Notes: generated by a model from the sequence alone, not told the origin. DNA of 64,000 nucleotides from Rhodocytophaga rosea (GCF_010119975.1 NZ_CP048222.1:1261501-1325500), one strand, 5' to 3'. Positions 17,590 to 26,905 are shown, counted from the stretch's first letter. A program made the numbers and translations.

Positions 17590-18219
17590 TTATTTATGCC
17601 ATTCAATAAAATGAGGAATACAATACTCGAATTTTCCCGTTTCATAAAATAGATTCGCCATTTCTAATGCATTAGCCTTTGAAGTCTTATCTACCTGAAA
17701 ACCACCCTCAAGAGAATTATCATAAAATCCATGTTTGCCAATTATACCATACTCTTGCAGCAAGCTGTTCACTTCCTCCTGTGAAGTGGTCGCTTTCAGC
17801 TTCACTAAGAAATAATCAGTGACAATTTTTATGCTTCCATCCCTAGACATCACACAAGGGCTGGTATAAATTACTTCGGGGCTTTGGTGAAGAGTTGTAA
17901 TTGCTTTATAGACTTGTTTACAGTCTGTCGAATGGCTTAAACGAGGTACTGAACAGGCACCACATTGTATTTCATCGGCCACTTCTACTTTTTGTAAAAC
18001 GTTGAATTGAGCAATTGCTTCATTTTTCTCTGCGTAACCATTGGCATTCTTAAATGTTACAAAGATCTTATCCAGATACAAATCTAACTTCACTTTTTGT
18101 CCATTGTCGTAAAAGTAAAGTTCCGGACAGGTAATTTCTGGCTCTGCTGTTTTTTTCTCACAGCTTGCTAATAATATAAGTACTAATCCAAGTAATACTT
18201 TATAGGTTCTCTTTTTCAT
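17590..18219 (-). CDS. Cassette lipoprotein with subtilase-propeptide-like domain
   Basis: A 209-residue lipoprotein (MKKRTYKVLLGLVLILLASCEKK). The C-terminal half, YFLVKLKATTSQEEVNSLLQEYGI through SKANALEMANLFYETGKFEYCIPHF, resembles the N-terminal propeptide/adaptor region of Bacteroidota S8 peptidases, without any protease domain. It might be a protease-inhibitor-like or orphan adaptor protein; this is inference. Four cysteines are present in the mature part. The cassette runs from GTTATGGGCA (17578) to TGCCCATAAC (18244), a perfect 10-bp inverted pair. Confidence 0.65.
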   Translation of the reverse strand: MKKRTYKVLLGLVLILLASCEKKTAEPEITCPELYFYDNGQKVKLDLYLDKIFVTFKNANGYAEKNEAIAQFNVLQKVEVADEIQCGACSVPRLSHSTDCKQVYKAITTLHQSPEVIYTSPCVMSRDGSIKIVTDYFLVKLKATTSQEEVNSLLQEYGIIGKHGFYDNSLEGGFQVDKTSKANALEMANLFYETGKFEYCIPHFIEWHK

Positions 18220-18243
18220 TTTAAGGTCTGTTTTTTTCTAAAT

Positions 18244-18340
18244 TGCCCATAACGACTCAACAACTCCCGCACACCATGCCCTTGTGTTGTGGCTTTGCGC
18301 TTAGAATGGGCAGGTTGTCGGTTTGAGTTGGGTGTTGCAC
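18244..18340 (-). repeat. attC-like site
   Basis: From TGCCCATAAC to GTTGCAC. ACTCAA/TTGAGT and TGCCC/GGGCA arms give an imperfect hairpin about 90 bp long. The right core is the left end of IS91-like copy 2. Confidence 0.8.
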
Positions 18341-18580
18341 TAAACCTACGGTAGCCTGTTGGTAGGTGGGAATAGTTATAGGAGTATGTTTCACCAAACT
18401 CTTACCACTATGTCAACACCAAACACTAACACCCACCCTACTTTTATCCAACAGGCTTGCCTGAAGGTAAGCGGATTTTCTCTCCTTTACAACATGGATA
18501 TTCCGGTGATGTTGACCCCCTTTGGCGATACTGACACACCAAAAAGGAAGTGGTTCAAAGAACCCGATGGTCTGACAATG

Positions 18581-19300
18581 TTAGTGTTTTTTTCTTAAAC
18601 TTTCACCTTTCAACTCTATTCGGTAAGAGGTATGCAGCAGCCGGTCGAGGATGGCATCGGCAATAGTTGCTTCCCCAATTACTTCATACCAGCTGCTGAC
18701 CGGTAGTTGAGAAGCAATAATGGTAGAGGCACGGGCATGGCGGTCTTCGATCATCTCCATCAGGTCTAATCGCTGTCCTGCTTCTAAAGGGGTTAAGCCA
18801 AAGTCATCCAAAATCAGTAAGCGGGTTTTGGATAGCTTCTCAAAGAACTTGATTAAGCTGCCATCTACCCGGGCCATCTTTGTTTTCAGCAGCAGTTTAG
18901 CTACATTAAAATAAGCTACTGAATATCCCTGTGCACAGGCCTGGTGTCCTAAAGCAGAAGCTAAAAAACTTTTGCCTGCTCCAGTAGCACCGCTAATCAG
19001 GATGGACTCCCCTTTGATTAAGTACTCTCCTGTGGCCAGCCCGTTGAGCAGGGATTTATCTAAGCCACGTGCGCTACCCGGCTGCAATTCTTCTATAGAA
19101 GCCTGGTAGCGGAAAAAAGCATTGCGCTGCAAGCGGCGGAACTTTCGTTCCTTTCGCTCATTTTCTTCTGCCTGCAGCAGTAGTTCGAGTCCCTCGCTCA
19201 AGGAGAGTTCATGGCATTTTCTTGTCTCTAGCAGTGCCTGCCAGCTGCGACTCATTCCGTGGAGTTGCAACTGACTGAGTTGGGATTGGATTTGCATCAT
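18581..19300 (-). CDS. istB: IS21 helper ATPase IstB
   Basis: A 239-residue AAA+ ATPase with Walker A GATGAGKSF near residue 104 and Walker B LLILDDFGL near residue 166. It has the DnaA/DnaC-like layout of IstB and the usual length. IstB binds IstA and target DNA and licenses transposition. It follows istA by 23 bases in the same direction. All key motifs are intact. Confidence 0.93.
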   Translation of the reverse strand: MMQIQSQLSQLQLHGMSRSWQALLETRKCHELSLSEGLELLLQAEENERKERKFRRLQRNAFFRYQASIEELQPGSARGLDKSLLNGLATGEYLIKGESILISGATGAGKSFLASALGHQACAQGYSVAYFNVAKLLLKTKMARVDGSLIKFFEKLSKTRLLILDDFGLTPLEAGQRLDLMEMIEDRHARASTIIASQLPVSSWYEVIGEATIADAILDRLLHTSYRIELKGESLRKKH

Positions 19301-19323
19301 CTGTTTTGTTAGTTAGGAGTAGA

Positions 19324-20889
19324 TTAGTTGAGGGTGGATAAAAATTGGGTATAATACTCTTTGCCCCGGATGTTAGTATGTTCCGGCAAGGACCGTTCTA
19401 TAATCTGCTCCTGGTCATGCACCATGTTGTTTTCCAGTAGGTTGCGCATAAAGCGGTAGGTGTAATTGCCATGTTCAATAGCAATCAAACATGCTTTGCG
19501 GAAGCTATCTGCATCACTTCTGCTTGCCAGGCGCAACAAGCCATCACAGGTGCGGTATAGCTGCTCAGGATAGCGTTTCTGCTGGAAGAGTCCTTCCAAA
19601 AGCTTGTAGAACTCTTCTGATTTACTTTGGGCTTTTTTCAGGTAGTATTCCGGGCTACGTTCCAGGTAGTGCCGATGGTGGGAACACAGGTGTTCTTTGA
19701 TAGTGGTATAGCTGCCCATGCGGTAATCTCTCACATGCAAAGCTATTTGCTCGCCTTTGCTGTAGATATGCACCATCGAGCGGGTGTAGATCACTTTTAC
19801 CTGCAAGCCAATGTAAGTGTAGGGTACACTGTAGTAATGTTTATCCTGAGCCAGGTAGATGTGGTTGTTCTGGGCCACTTTCAACTCCCGGTAATACTTG
19901 AGTTCAAAACTATAGTCTGGCAGTGGCCCAAGTAGGTGTTTTTCATCGGCTAAGAATTTTTCTTGTCTGCAGTAGGGCTTCTTTTGCATCCTGGTTTGAT
20001 TATGTTCACGGATTTTCTCCTTGATGGCTTTATTGAGGGAGGAAAGATCAAAGAACTGTTGATGGCGCAGTTTAGCATAGACCCTGTTATAGATCAGCTT
20101 TACCCCGTTTTCTACCAAGGCCTTGTCCTGTGGTTTACGCACTCTGGCCGGAATCACCACTGCCCCATAATGATTAGCAAAATCTTCCATGGCACGATTA
20201 ACATCCGGTTCATAGGGACTGGCTTTCACAATGGCAGACTTTAAGTTATCCGGTACCAGCACCTTTGGCACACCACCGATCTCTTCTAAACAGCACCGGA
20301 GGGCATACAGGAAGTCTTCTATATTTTGACTGGGAACAGCCATGGCAAAGCTGTAGTCAGAATAAGGCAGACAAGCCGCAAACACTTGACAATAGATCAC
20401 TTCGCCGGTGTCTTTGTCAATGTAGGAAAGCTTTTTTCCGGCAAAATCGATAAATAGTTTTTCAGCCGCTTTGTGAGTTAGGACCATGGTAGGTTTACGG
20501 GCCAATAACTGCTGAGAGAGGTGGAAACAGAACTGGGAGTAGCCGTAGCCTTGGGCATACTCTTTTTTATACTCTTCCCACAGCAATCTTCTGTTGACAC
20601 CTACCTGCTTGAGTTCTGAGGCAAAGTAGTCGAGCTTTTCTTTGAAGTGGTCAAAGCGGGTGTCTTTGTAGGCAGGATTACCGGCATGGTATTTTGCTTC
20701 CAGCAGCGGATCGGCTAGGGACAGCAGTTGCTCCACGCTTAATGGCAGCAGGGCTGTTTTGGCAAGATACGCCTTGACCGTATTCTTGCTCAGGGAAAGA
20801 CTGCGGGCAATGAACTTAATGCCTTTACCTTGCTGATGCAGCAGCAGTAGTTGTTTGATCTGACTCATAGGTTTTGGTTTTCCAGCCAT
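19324..20889 (-). CDS. istA: IS21 transposase IstA
   Basis: A 521-residue DDE transposase. The N-terminus (MSQIKQLLLLHQQGKGIKFIARSLSLSKNTVKAYL) is a helix-turn-helix, followed by an integrase-core domain with FIDFAGKKLSYIDKDTGEVIYCQVF, VLVPDNLKSAIVKA and ARVRKPQDKALVEN carrying the catalytic acids, then a beta-barrel C-terminal region. Length and order match IS21 IstA, so the element looks intact. Confidence 0.93.
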   Translation of the reverse strand: MAGKPKPMSQIKQLLLLHQQGKGIKFIARSLSLSKNTVKAYLAKTALLPLSVEQLLSLADPLLEAKYHAGNPAYKDTRFDHFKEKLDYFASELKQVGVNRRLLWEEYKKEYAQGYGYSQFCFHLSQQLLARKPTMVLTHKAAEKLFIDFAGKKLSYIDKDTGEVIYCQVFAACLPYSDYSFAMAVPSQNIEDFLYALRCCLEEIGGVPKVLVPDNLKSAIVKASPYEPDVNRAMEDFANHYGAVVIPARVRKPQDKALVENGVKLIYNRVYAKLRHQQFFDLSSLNKAIKEKIREHNQTRMQKKPYCRQEKFLADEKHLLGPLPDYSFELKYYRELKVAQNNHIYLAQDKHYYSVPYTYIGLQVKVIYTRSMVHIYSKGEQIALHVRDYRMGSYTTIKEHLCSHHRHYLERSPEYYLKKAQSKSEEFYKLLEGLFQQKRYPEQLYRTCDGLLRLASRSDADSFRKACLIAIEHGNYTYRFMRNLLENNMVHDQEQIIERSLPEHTNIRGKEYYTQFLSTLN

Positions 20890-21961
20890 CGGTGCTCTGT
20901 TTGGTAAGTGATCACCAAAGAACCAAATCCTGTAGTCTTTTACGAGCAGAAGGGGGTCAGCATCGTCCGGAATCTTTCCTGCAAGGGCTGGTAGAGTCCG
21001 GAATTAGTAGCTATAGCTGCTCAAAAGTGGGGTCAATATCTGCCGGAATGACATAATCTGCAGCTTTTTAGCTACTTACTTGCCGGAATCCGGGGCTTCA
21101 AAAGGGGTCAGCATGCTCCGGATTCTCCAACAACAAGCTGGAAAGGGATATCTCCCTGTCTGGCAGAAGTCTGAGCACGTTAAAAAACTACTCCCGCCAC
21201 ATGGCTCAGATTGCTCTCTACTACAATCAGTTGCCTACCGAACTAGACGAAGATCAGGTCAGAGATTACCTGTGGATGCTGCAGAAGAAAACGAACAAGC
21301 CTTCTAAAAGCTCTTTCAAACATGCTGTCTATGGCCTGCGCCTGCTCTACCGGCTTACCGGCAGAGATGACCGGGCTATCCGCCTACCTTCCATCCCTAA
21401 AGTACACAAACTGCCAGCGGTCCTCAGTAAGCAGGAAGTCAAAGCTCTGCTCAAAGCACCCCGTCTGTTAAAGCACCGGGTGCTGCTGGCCTTAATCTAT
21501 TCAGCAGGCCTTCGCATGCAGGAAGTATGCCGGCTTGAGATCTCAGATTTAGATTTTGACCGCATGCAGATCCACATTCGCCAAAGCAAAGGAAGAAAAG
21601 ACCGCTATGTACCCCTCTCCCAGCTGATGAAAAGAGGACTGCTCTCCTACCTGTCTGCCTGCAAACCCCACTACTACCTCTTCAATGGCAAGGAATATGG
21701 CTCGCAGCTCAGCCGCAAAGGCGTGCAATGGCTCATGCAGGATGCAGTTAGTAAAGCGGGCATCAAAAAGAAAGGCATCTGTGTACATACCCTGCGCCAT
21801 TCCTATGCCACCCATCTGCTAGAAGATGGATTGGATATTGTCTCCATCAAAGAACTTTTAGGCCATAGCTTCCTGGAAACTACCCTTGTATATCTGCACA
21901 TGGCAGGACTTGGCAGAAAAGCTCCTTTCTCTCCTCTAGATACCCTCTATACAAAGGAGGC

Positions 21962-23134
21962 ATGAAGCCTGCCCTAGAGTTAGCCCATATACTGTCGGCT
22001 CACTTACATGAGTTTATGGCCACGCATGCAGTCTCTGCTCACAAGTTCTCCACCCTAAAGGCGATTGAGCATTGCCGTACTGCCAGACTAGGCGGCCATA
22101 TAGATGCCTGTGATAGTTGTGGCTACCTGCGTATTAGCTACAACAGCTGCCGCAACAGACACTGCCCTAAGTGTCAGACTACCAATCGTGAAAAGTGGAT
22201 TATGCAAAGGGAGGCAGACCTGTTACCGGTCAGCTACTTTCATGTGGTCTTCACCTTGCCTCACTCCCTTAACCCATTGTGCCTGCAGTATCCCCAAGAA
22301 CTCTATGCTTTGCTCTTCAAGACAGCCTGGTCTACGATCAACAGCTTTGCCAATAATCCCAAGCATCTGGGTGCTAAAACAGGTATGATCTCCATTCTGC
22401 ACACCTGGGGACAGAACCTCTCACTGCATCCACATCTGCATTGTATTGTGCCGGGTGGAGGGATCTCTGGGAGTGGCCACTGGAAAAAGGCCAGAAGTAC
22501 AGGTAAATATCTTTTCCCGGTCAAAGCACTCAGTAAAGTGTTCCGTGCTCGCTATGTCTCACTACTGAGAAGCTTTCTTTCTGCTAATAAAGCACAGGTG
22601 GATAATGGGCTATGGAAAGAGTTATTTGCCAAAGACTGGGTGGTATACTGTAAAAGGCCTTTCTTAGGTCCTGCTCAGGTGATTGAATATCTGGGACGTT
22701 ACACCCACAAAGTAGCTATCTCCAATCACCGCCTCCAAAGTATAGAGGATGGCAAGGTGAGCTTCGCTTACAAAGATTACCGGCAAGAAGCAGCAAAGAA
22801 AACCATGAGTTTGGAGGCTACTGAGTTCATCAGGCGTTTCAGCCTGCACATTCTGCCACCAAAGTTTGTCCGCATCCGCCACTATGGCATTTTGTCTTCC
22901 AAAGCAAAAGCCCATGATTTAGCACTGGCCAGACAAGATTTGAGAGTAGCTACGCCGGAAAAAAGAGTGTCGGACTGGAAAAGCATCTGCAAAGAACGCT
23001 TAGGCTATGATATAGACCTGTGTCCTTGCTGCAGCAAAGGCCGCATGAGAGAAATCTTGCGCTTTGAAGCAGCCCGTTCCCCACCTGATAGGGCTTACCT
23101 GCTATCGATAGCTTTACACTTGAAAACTGCCTGA
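21962..23134 (+). CDS. IS91-like HUH transposase, copy 2
   Basis: A 390-residue protein, same domains as copy 1: zinc cluster C50-C71, HUH at H158/H160, Tyr at 243 and 247. The amino-acid sequence appears identical to copy 3 (32083-33255), and the DNA differs at only a few bases, for example near 22981. It overlaps the recombinase gene by ATGA, so the two are translationally coupled. The nearly identical copies point to recent duplication within the array. Confidence 0.9.
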   Translation: MKPALELAHILSAHLHEFMATHAVSAHKFSTLKAIEHCRTARLGGHIDACDSCGYLRISYNSCRNRHCPKCQTTNREKWIMQREADLLPVSYFHVVFTLPHSLNPLCLQYPQELYALLFKTAWSTINSFANNPKHLGAKTGMISILHTWGQNLSLHPHLHCIVPGGGISGSGHWKKARSTGKYLFPVKALSKVFRARYVSLLRSFLSANKAQVDNGLWKELFAKDWVVYCKRPFLGPAQVIEYLGRYTHKVAISNHRLQSIEDGKVSFAYKDYRQEAAKKTMSLEATEFIRRFSLHILPPKFVRIRHYGILSSKAKAHDLALARQDLRVATPEKRVSDWKSICKERLGYDIDLCPCCSKGRMREILRFEAARSPPDRAYLLSIALHLKTA

Positions 23135-23361
23135 GTAGAATAAAAAAGCCACTCAAAAAATTGGCCGGGAAAGTTATTGCCCATGTTGGAATATAGTCAC
23201 CTTACTTGGAGCCAACACGGCTGCTCAGTTTACAAATAGTGAGATCTTTTCTCTTCCTTTTTTTACACTATCTTCTTTTAGTGTACTACCGCTTCACCCA
23301 GAAGCTTCTTCTCTATTGATTGATTCCCCATAAATAAGGGCAGGTTAAACCACCCGGTTTC

Positions 23362-23422
23362 GTGCAACACAGGGTTCATGGTGGGTTAAGACCACCCCAT
23401 GAACCCTTATATGTTGGCTGTA
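23362..23422 (-). repeat. attC-like site / IS91-like right end
   Basis: From GTGCAAC to GTTGGCTGTA, about 61 bp, with hairpin GGGTTCATGG/CCATGAACCC. Shared by all three IS91-like copies. Confidence 0.75.
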
Positions 23423-23441
23423 GTACTTATTGTTTCACACA

Positions 23442-23798
23442 CTATTGGATGGTTAGTTCTGTTACTTCTCCTGCTTTTATTTGAAAAGCTTTATAATAGC
23501 TATTGGCTTGATCTGCACCAGGAATGTAGTAGACTAACATATAATTTCCATAGTTGAGATCCTCAACCGTACTAACTCCTTTTTCATCAATTTGTAATCC
23601 TTTTAGTGGACTTCTGTACTCACCTACCACATAAATCTCAGGATGAAAAGTTGTGCTTAATTGTGCTTTATTAAGAAAGGTGATTTTTACATCTCCTGTT
23701 AGAGTGAAATTTGTTTCTTCATCCTTTTCACAAGAAGCAAATAGACCCACAGCTAGTAGTAAACATGATATTCTTTTCAACACTTTGTAGAAATTCAT
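23442..23798 (-). CDS. Cassette lipoprotein, unknown function
   Basis: A 118-residue protein with leader MNFYKVLKRISCLLLAVGLFASCEKDEE (lipobox LFASC). The mature part is a single beta-rich domain: GDVKITFLNKAQLSTTFHPEIYVVGEYRSPLKGL, ending YKAFQIKAGEVTELTIQ, reminiscent of carboxypeptidase-regulatory-like or DUF-type beta sandwiches, but I cannot assign a family. The cassette runs from GTTGGCTGTA (23413) to TACAGCCAAT (23870). Confidence 0.65.
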   Translation of the reverse strand: MNFYKVLKRISCLLLAVGLFASCEKDEETNFTLTGDVKITFLNKAQLSTTFHPEIYVVGEYRSPLKGLQIDEKGVSTVEDLNYGNYMLVYYIPGADQANSYYKAFQIKAGEVTELTIQ

Positions 23799-23869
23799 TT
23801 TTATTTAGAATTTAATAGTTTCTATTTATTACTATTGGATAAAGAGATGTAACAAAGATTTTTATGAAT

Positions 23870-23966
23870 TACAGCCAATGGACACAGCTTTACGACGCCA
23901 AGCCTTCTTGCGTCAGATTTGAGCGTTTGGCAGGCTGGTGAGCGTCTAAAGCCGATGTTGGCAGTA
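23870..23966 (-). repeat. attC-like site
   Basis: From TACAGCCAAT to GTTGGCAGTA. Arms GCTTTA/TAAAGC, GACGC/GCGTC, CCA/TGG and GCCT/AGGC pair in order with bulges between. Confidence 0.82.
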
Positions 23967-23976
23967 CACTTTTTAT

Positions 23977-24432
23977 CTATGAGATTCCTAGTGATCTTTC
24001 TTGTATCTTTATCCAACAAAAGAAAAGCCAAATATAATCTGTCTCTCCTGCAGCTCCATATTCCTCAATTGTTTCTCCTTCGTAAATCGTACTTTTTGGA
24101 ATCAAATTATTTTCTCTTAATTGAACGAAGTAATAATAATTATCTTCTTTCTTATCGAAAGGGGATGTATCGTCATCTAAATCAAATTGAGAAAATATGG
24201 GTTTTGCAATTGTTCCTTGAAAAACAGTTTGAAAATGTTTTATATGTTTAGAATCTAACTCGATATTGCAAAGCACATTTACCTGACTAGTCCATTGATA
24301 AGTTGGGAAAGTTGTATGTGTGTTATTAATAGCTTTTTTTATAAGTAGATCTGTCCCACTAATCCACATTGTTGTAAGATTAAGCACATAAAGTATTGGA
24401 ATTGAAATTACTATTTTAAATATGCTATTCAT
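23977..24432 (-). CDS. Cassette membrane-anchored protein, unknown function
   Basis: A 151-residue protein starting MNSIFKIVISIPILYVLNLTTMWISG, an N-terminal signal anchor, followed by a soluble region rich in acidic and aromatic residues (FSQFDLDDDTSPFDKKEDNYYYFVQLREN). The start at 24432 is chosen over an upstream ATG because that one lies within the cassette core. No family is recognised. The end GETDYIWLFFCWIKIQERSLGIS may be a second hydrophobic patch. The cassette cores are GTTGGCAGTA (23957) and TACTGCCAAC (24445). Confidence 0.6.
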   Translation of the reverse strand: MNSIFKIVISIPILYVLNLTTMWISGTDLLIKKAINNTHTTFPTYQWTSQVNVLCNIELDSKHIKHFQTVFQGTIAKPIFSQFDLDDDTSPFDKKEDNYYYFVQLRENNLIPKSTIYEGETIEEYGAAGETDYIWLFFCWIKIQERSLGIS

Positions 24433-24444
24433 TTTTATTAAAGT

Positions 24445-24543
24445 TACTGCCAACGAATCAAAGGCAACCGGAGACCGATCCCGCTGCGGTGGAGCACTGT
24501 GCTGGGAAAGGGCCGGTTAACGGTTTGCCTGGTGTTGTAGGCA
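24445..24543 (-). repeat. attC-like site
   Basis: From TACTGCCAAC to GTTGTAGGCA. AGGCAA/TTGCCT and AACCGG/CCGGTT arms pair around a GC-rich centre. Confidence 0.82.
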
Positions 24544-24548
24544 GGCTT

Positions 24549-24971
24549 TTAATATACATCCACCGCAATTAATTGAATCGAAGTAGGAATCTGTAAAGAA
24601 TCCATTTTATTATTCATTTCTTCCTTTGTCATTCCACCCCATACTGTGGGTACTTTCGTGTTAAGTATCCAATAATCAGTCTTTTCTTGAACTGTTGCCA
24701 CTCGCCTTTCTGCTATAACGAAAGTTTTATAATGATTAATTCTAATTATTTCACTGGGTATCCTGGGAGTATTCTCTCCCCAGGTTTCTGGGGAAACAAA
24801 AACTTCATGAGCTGAACTTCTATAGAGCAAGTACCCGTTTTGAATTGGTTTGGAATAGTCTTGATGTCCCGGTCCAAAAATCATTGTTTCCGGAGGAGAT
24901 GTTTTTTGACATCCAACCCCTATCGTAAGTATTAATCCAATCCTTAATACAAGAAACCTGCTTCTATTCAT
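24549..24971 (-). CDS. Cassette lipoprotein, unknown function
   Basis: A 140-residue lipoprotein (MNRSRFLVLRIGLILTIGVGCQKT). The mature part includes MIFGPGHQDYSKPIQNGYLLYRSSAHEVFVSP and ends in PTSIQLIAVDVY. It has no recognisable domain. The cassette is bounded by the exact inverted pair GTTGTAGGCA (24534) and TGCCTACAAT (24987, one mismatch). Confidence 0.65.
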   Translation of the reverse strand: MNRSRFLVLRIGLILTIGVGCQKTSPPETMIFGPGHQDYSKPIQNGYLLYRSSAHEVFVSPETWGENTPRIPSEIIRINHYKTFVIAERRVATVQEKTDYWILNTKVPTVWGGMTKEEMNNKMDSLQIPTSIQLIAVDVY

Positions 24972-24986
24972 TTAAGTATTTTTGCT

Positions 24987-25082
24987 TGCCTACAATGGAA
25001 CAAAGCTTCCCGGCGGCAAGCCCTTGTGCTTAGGTTAAGCTTGGAATGGGCTGCTGATCGGACGAAGTTGGTGTTAGGTGCT
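24987..25082 (-). repeat. attC-like site
   Basis: From TGCCTACAAT to GTTAGGTGCT. CTTC/GAAG, GGCA-n-GCCC with GGGC-n-GC form the stem with unpaired bases. Confidence 0.82.
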
Positions 25083-25097
25083 GGTTTTCGCCCTTCT

Positions 25098-25343
25098 TTA
25101 TGTTCTCACTTTAAAGGGATTTTTCAATCCTAATAAAGCAGCTAATCCAATTATGAAGGATATCCCAATTGAGTATCGAAGTATTACCTCTAAGTTCTTA
25201 GCAAGAATATATTCAGTCGTTTGGGGTCCATCGTATTGTTTGTAATAGCCCCAATTATAATAAACATTAATTAAGTAACCGACTATACTCAAGACAGTTA
25301 TAATAAAGCATAAAGAGCTAAGTGAATATTTTTGTCTGTTCAT
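25098..25343 (-). CDS. Cassette small membrane protein
   Basis: An 81-residue protein with two hydrophobic helices (CFIITVLSIVGYLINVYY and YSIGISFIIGLAALLGL) joined by a short polar loop, ending in KNPFKVRT. No family is recognised. It is the only gene in a cassette of about 370 bp bounded by GTTAGGTGCT (25073) and AGCACCTAAC (25355), a perfect 10-bp inverted pair, with the same core as the cassette at 14537. Confidence 0.6.
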   Translation of the reverse strand: MNRQKYSLSSLCFIITVLSIVGYLINVYYNWGYYKQYDGPQTTEYILAKNLEVILRYSIGISFIIGLAALLGLKNPFKVRT

Positions 25344-25354
25344 ATTTTTTAACT

Positions 25355-25454
25355 AGCACCTAACGCATCAACTGCTGACGCAAACCCGTCCCATTGCGGT
25401 TTAGCTCTGCGGTGAGGTAGGGCGGGTTGTCGTTTCAGCAGGGTGTTCTGTGCA
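25355..25454 (-). repeat. attC-like site
   Basis: From AGCACCTAAC to GTTCTGTGCA. CTGCTGA/TCAGCAG and AACCCG-n-CCC with GGGCGGGTT pair strongly. Confidence 0.85.
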
Positions 25455-25472
25455 GTTATTGTTTCTTTTATG

Positions 25473-26549
25473 TTATTCAGACACGGTGATTTTGCGAATG
25501 CTATGATTTACCCGATCAGCTACATAAAGAGAGCCATCCACAGCGAGGGAAATACCCATTGGATCATCAAAGCTAGCTTGACTGCCTGTGCCATCACTTT
25601 TTCCTTGATAAGAACCACATAAACTCGTAACCATACCTGTAGATGAAATCCGGCGAATTGAGTTATTAACTGCATCAGTAACATATAGTATTCCTGAAGG
25701 CGTTAAAGCTATTCCCTGTGGATAAGCAAATTTGGCTTTACTACCTTTACCATCTATATATCCCTTTTCACCACCGGCAAATGTTGTTACTGCGCCAGAT
25801 GTAGTAGCCTTACGAACACGATAATTCCCACTATCAGCTATATACAAGGTGCCATCTGTGGATATGGCTAGGCCAACAGGGTAATAAAATTGGGCTTGAT
25901 TCCCCTTTCCATCAGCATAACCCCCATCACCTCCTACGAAGGTCGTTACTACTCCGGATGCAGTGATTTTTCTAATTTTGTGATTCCCGGCGTCTGATAC
26001 GTATATACTACCTTGTGTATCGACAACAATTCCCCAAGGATCCCAAAATTGCGCTTGATCGCCCACACCATCAGCATAGCCTTTTTGGCTACCTGCCAGC
26101 GTAGTTACTTCTCCTGCAGGAGTTATTTTTCGAATCCGGTGATTATGGGCATCGGTCACATACAGGTTCCCGTCGGCAGCTACAGCAATAGCACTGGGTA
26201 AGTCAAATTTGGCCTGGCTACCTATTCCATCGGCATAGCCTTGCTCTCCACCTGCCAGGGTAGTCACTTCTCCAGTTAGAGCTATCTTACGAATCCGATT
26301 ATTATCTGTATCAGCTACATAGATAACGCCATCACTAGCTACTGTCAGAGCATTGGGAAAATAAAACTGGGCGTTTGCCACTTGATCATCTCTATAGCCA
26401 GGACCACTACCCGCCAGAGTAGTTACGGTGCCAGTCTCCTGAGACATTGCTTCAGGCGGCTCAGGAATATCTTTGTCTTGACAAGCTTGTATCCCTAAAA
26501 GAGTCCCTCCTAGTACCAAAAGTAGATGTATTGCGTATTTTTTTACCAT
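25473..26549 (-). CDS. Cassette NHL-repeat lipoprotein
   Basis: A 358-residue lipoprotein (leader ending GTLLGIQACQDK). The mature protein consists of about six NHL repeats of roughly 52 residues, each like VTTLAGG-n-GYADGIGSQAKFDLPSAIAV-n-DGNLYVTDAHNHRIRKI, which should close a six-bladed beta-propeller. NHL propellers bind proteins, RNA or ligands; the ligand here is unknown. It is the largest non-transposon cassette gene in the array. The cassette cores are GTTCTGTGCA (25445) and TGCACAGAAC (26652), a perfect inverted pair. Confidence 0.82.
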   Translation of the reverse strand: MVKKYAIHLLLVLGGTLLGIQACQDKDIPEPPEAMSQETGTVTTLAGSGPGYRDDQVANAQFYFPNALTVASDGVIYVADTDNNRIRKIALTGEVTTLAGGEQGYADGIGSQAKFDLPSAIAVAADGNLYVTDAHNHRIRKITPAGEVTTLAGSQKGYADGVGDQAQFWDPWGIVVDTQGSIYVSDAGNHKIRKITASGVVTTFVGGDGGYADGKGNQAQFYYPVGLAISTDGTLYIADSGNYRVRKATTSGAVTTFAGGEKGYIDGKGSKAKFAYPQGIALTPSGILYVTDAVNNSIRRISSTGMVTSLCGSYQGKSDGTGSQASFDDPMGISLAVDGSLYVADRVNHSIRKITVSE

Positions 26550-26651
26550 TTCTTAATCTATCATTAAAAAGACAATCAAAACCATGCCAAAGCAACTTAT
26601 ATCATAGATAGTGGGCTATCAAAAGAATCATATTAATTTTACTGATTCTAT

Positions 26652-26747
26652 TGCACAGAACGGCCTACAGCTTCCCGTCGGCGAGCCTTTGTGTTAAGGT
26701 TGTGGTTGGAATAGGCCGCTGATCGGGTGAAGCAAATGTTAGGCATA
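26652..26747 (-). repeat. attC-like site
   Basis: From TGCACAGAAC to GTTAGGCATA. GCTTC/GAAGC, CCCG/CGGG and AGCCT-like/AGGCC arms pair. The interior is closely similar to the site at 28221. Confidence 0.82.
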
Positions 26748-26800
26748 GGCTCTTTTTCATTTATCTTTTAAAATCGCACGTATCTCACAGGCACACTTAC

Positions 26801-26905
26801 TTAATGAGTCTTTTTCATCGTCCTACTTGAATGCTTTCTATTCAAAAACATTGCTATAGCTTCTATAATACTTCCTGCTATTTTGATGATGGCTTCCATA
26901 TTCAT
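26801..26905 (-). CDS. Possible 34-residue peptide in an otherwise gene-free cassette
   Basis: The only reasonable frame on the minus strand of this 340-bp cassette starts at ATG 26905 and ends at TAA. It encodes MNMEAIIKIAGSIIEAIAMF followed by LNRKHSSRTMKKTH: an amphipathic or membrane helix with a basic tail. There is no clear ribosome-binding site, but these are rare in this phylum. It could be a small membrane-active peptide, or the cassette could carry only an RNA or promoter. Confidence 0.35.
   Translation of the reverse strand: MNMEAIIKIAGSIIEAIAMFLNRKHSSRTMKKTH

Larger units (their letters stand above)
18495..21129 (-). mobile_element. IS21-family insertion sequence
   Basis: A 2635-bp element with ends TGGATATTCCGG and CCGGATTCTCCA, flanked by ACAACA at 18489 and 21130 (6-bp target duplication). 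It encodes IstA and IstB on the minus strand. Between istA and the right end (20890-21129) there are three spaced GGGGTCA-n-CCGGAAT-like copies, probably repeated IstA-binding sites, and no gene. Confidence 0.9.
18410..21965 (+). pseudogene. Tyrosine recombinase of IS91-like copy 2, disrupted by IS21
   Basis: The first 28 codons (18410-18494, MSTPNTNTHPTFIQQACLK...) are separated from the rest (from 21130) by the IS21 element and a 6-bp target duplication, ACAACA. The downstream part is open to 21965 and still encodes the whole catalytic domain from an internal ATG at 21201, so a shortened protein is possible. Sequence matches copy 3 almost exactly. Confidence 0.82.
18334..23412 (+). mobile_element. 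IS91-like element, copy 2, interrupted by IS21
   Basis: Begins at GTTGCACTAAACC and ends after the GGGTTCATGG/CCATGAACCC hairpin at CTTATAT, directly before GTTGGCTGTA. Without the IS21 (18495-21135 with one target copy) it is about 2.44 kb and nearly identical to copy 3 at 31096-33533. It carries a tyrosine recombinase and a HUH transposase on the plus strand, opposite to the cassette genes. Its ends have the form of a cassette: GTTGCAC and GTGCAAC. Confidence 0.85.

Noticed and set aside
21549-21815. Minus-strand 88-codon frame within the IS91-like recombinase (also at 31670)
   Set aside because: It repeats only because the element is duplicated; it is antisense to the catalytic domain and has no recognisable features.
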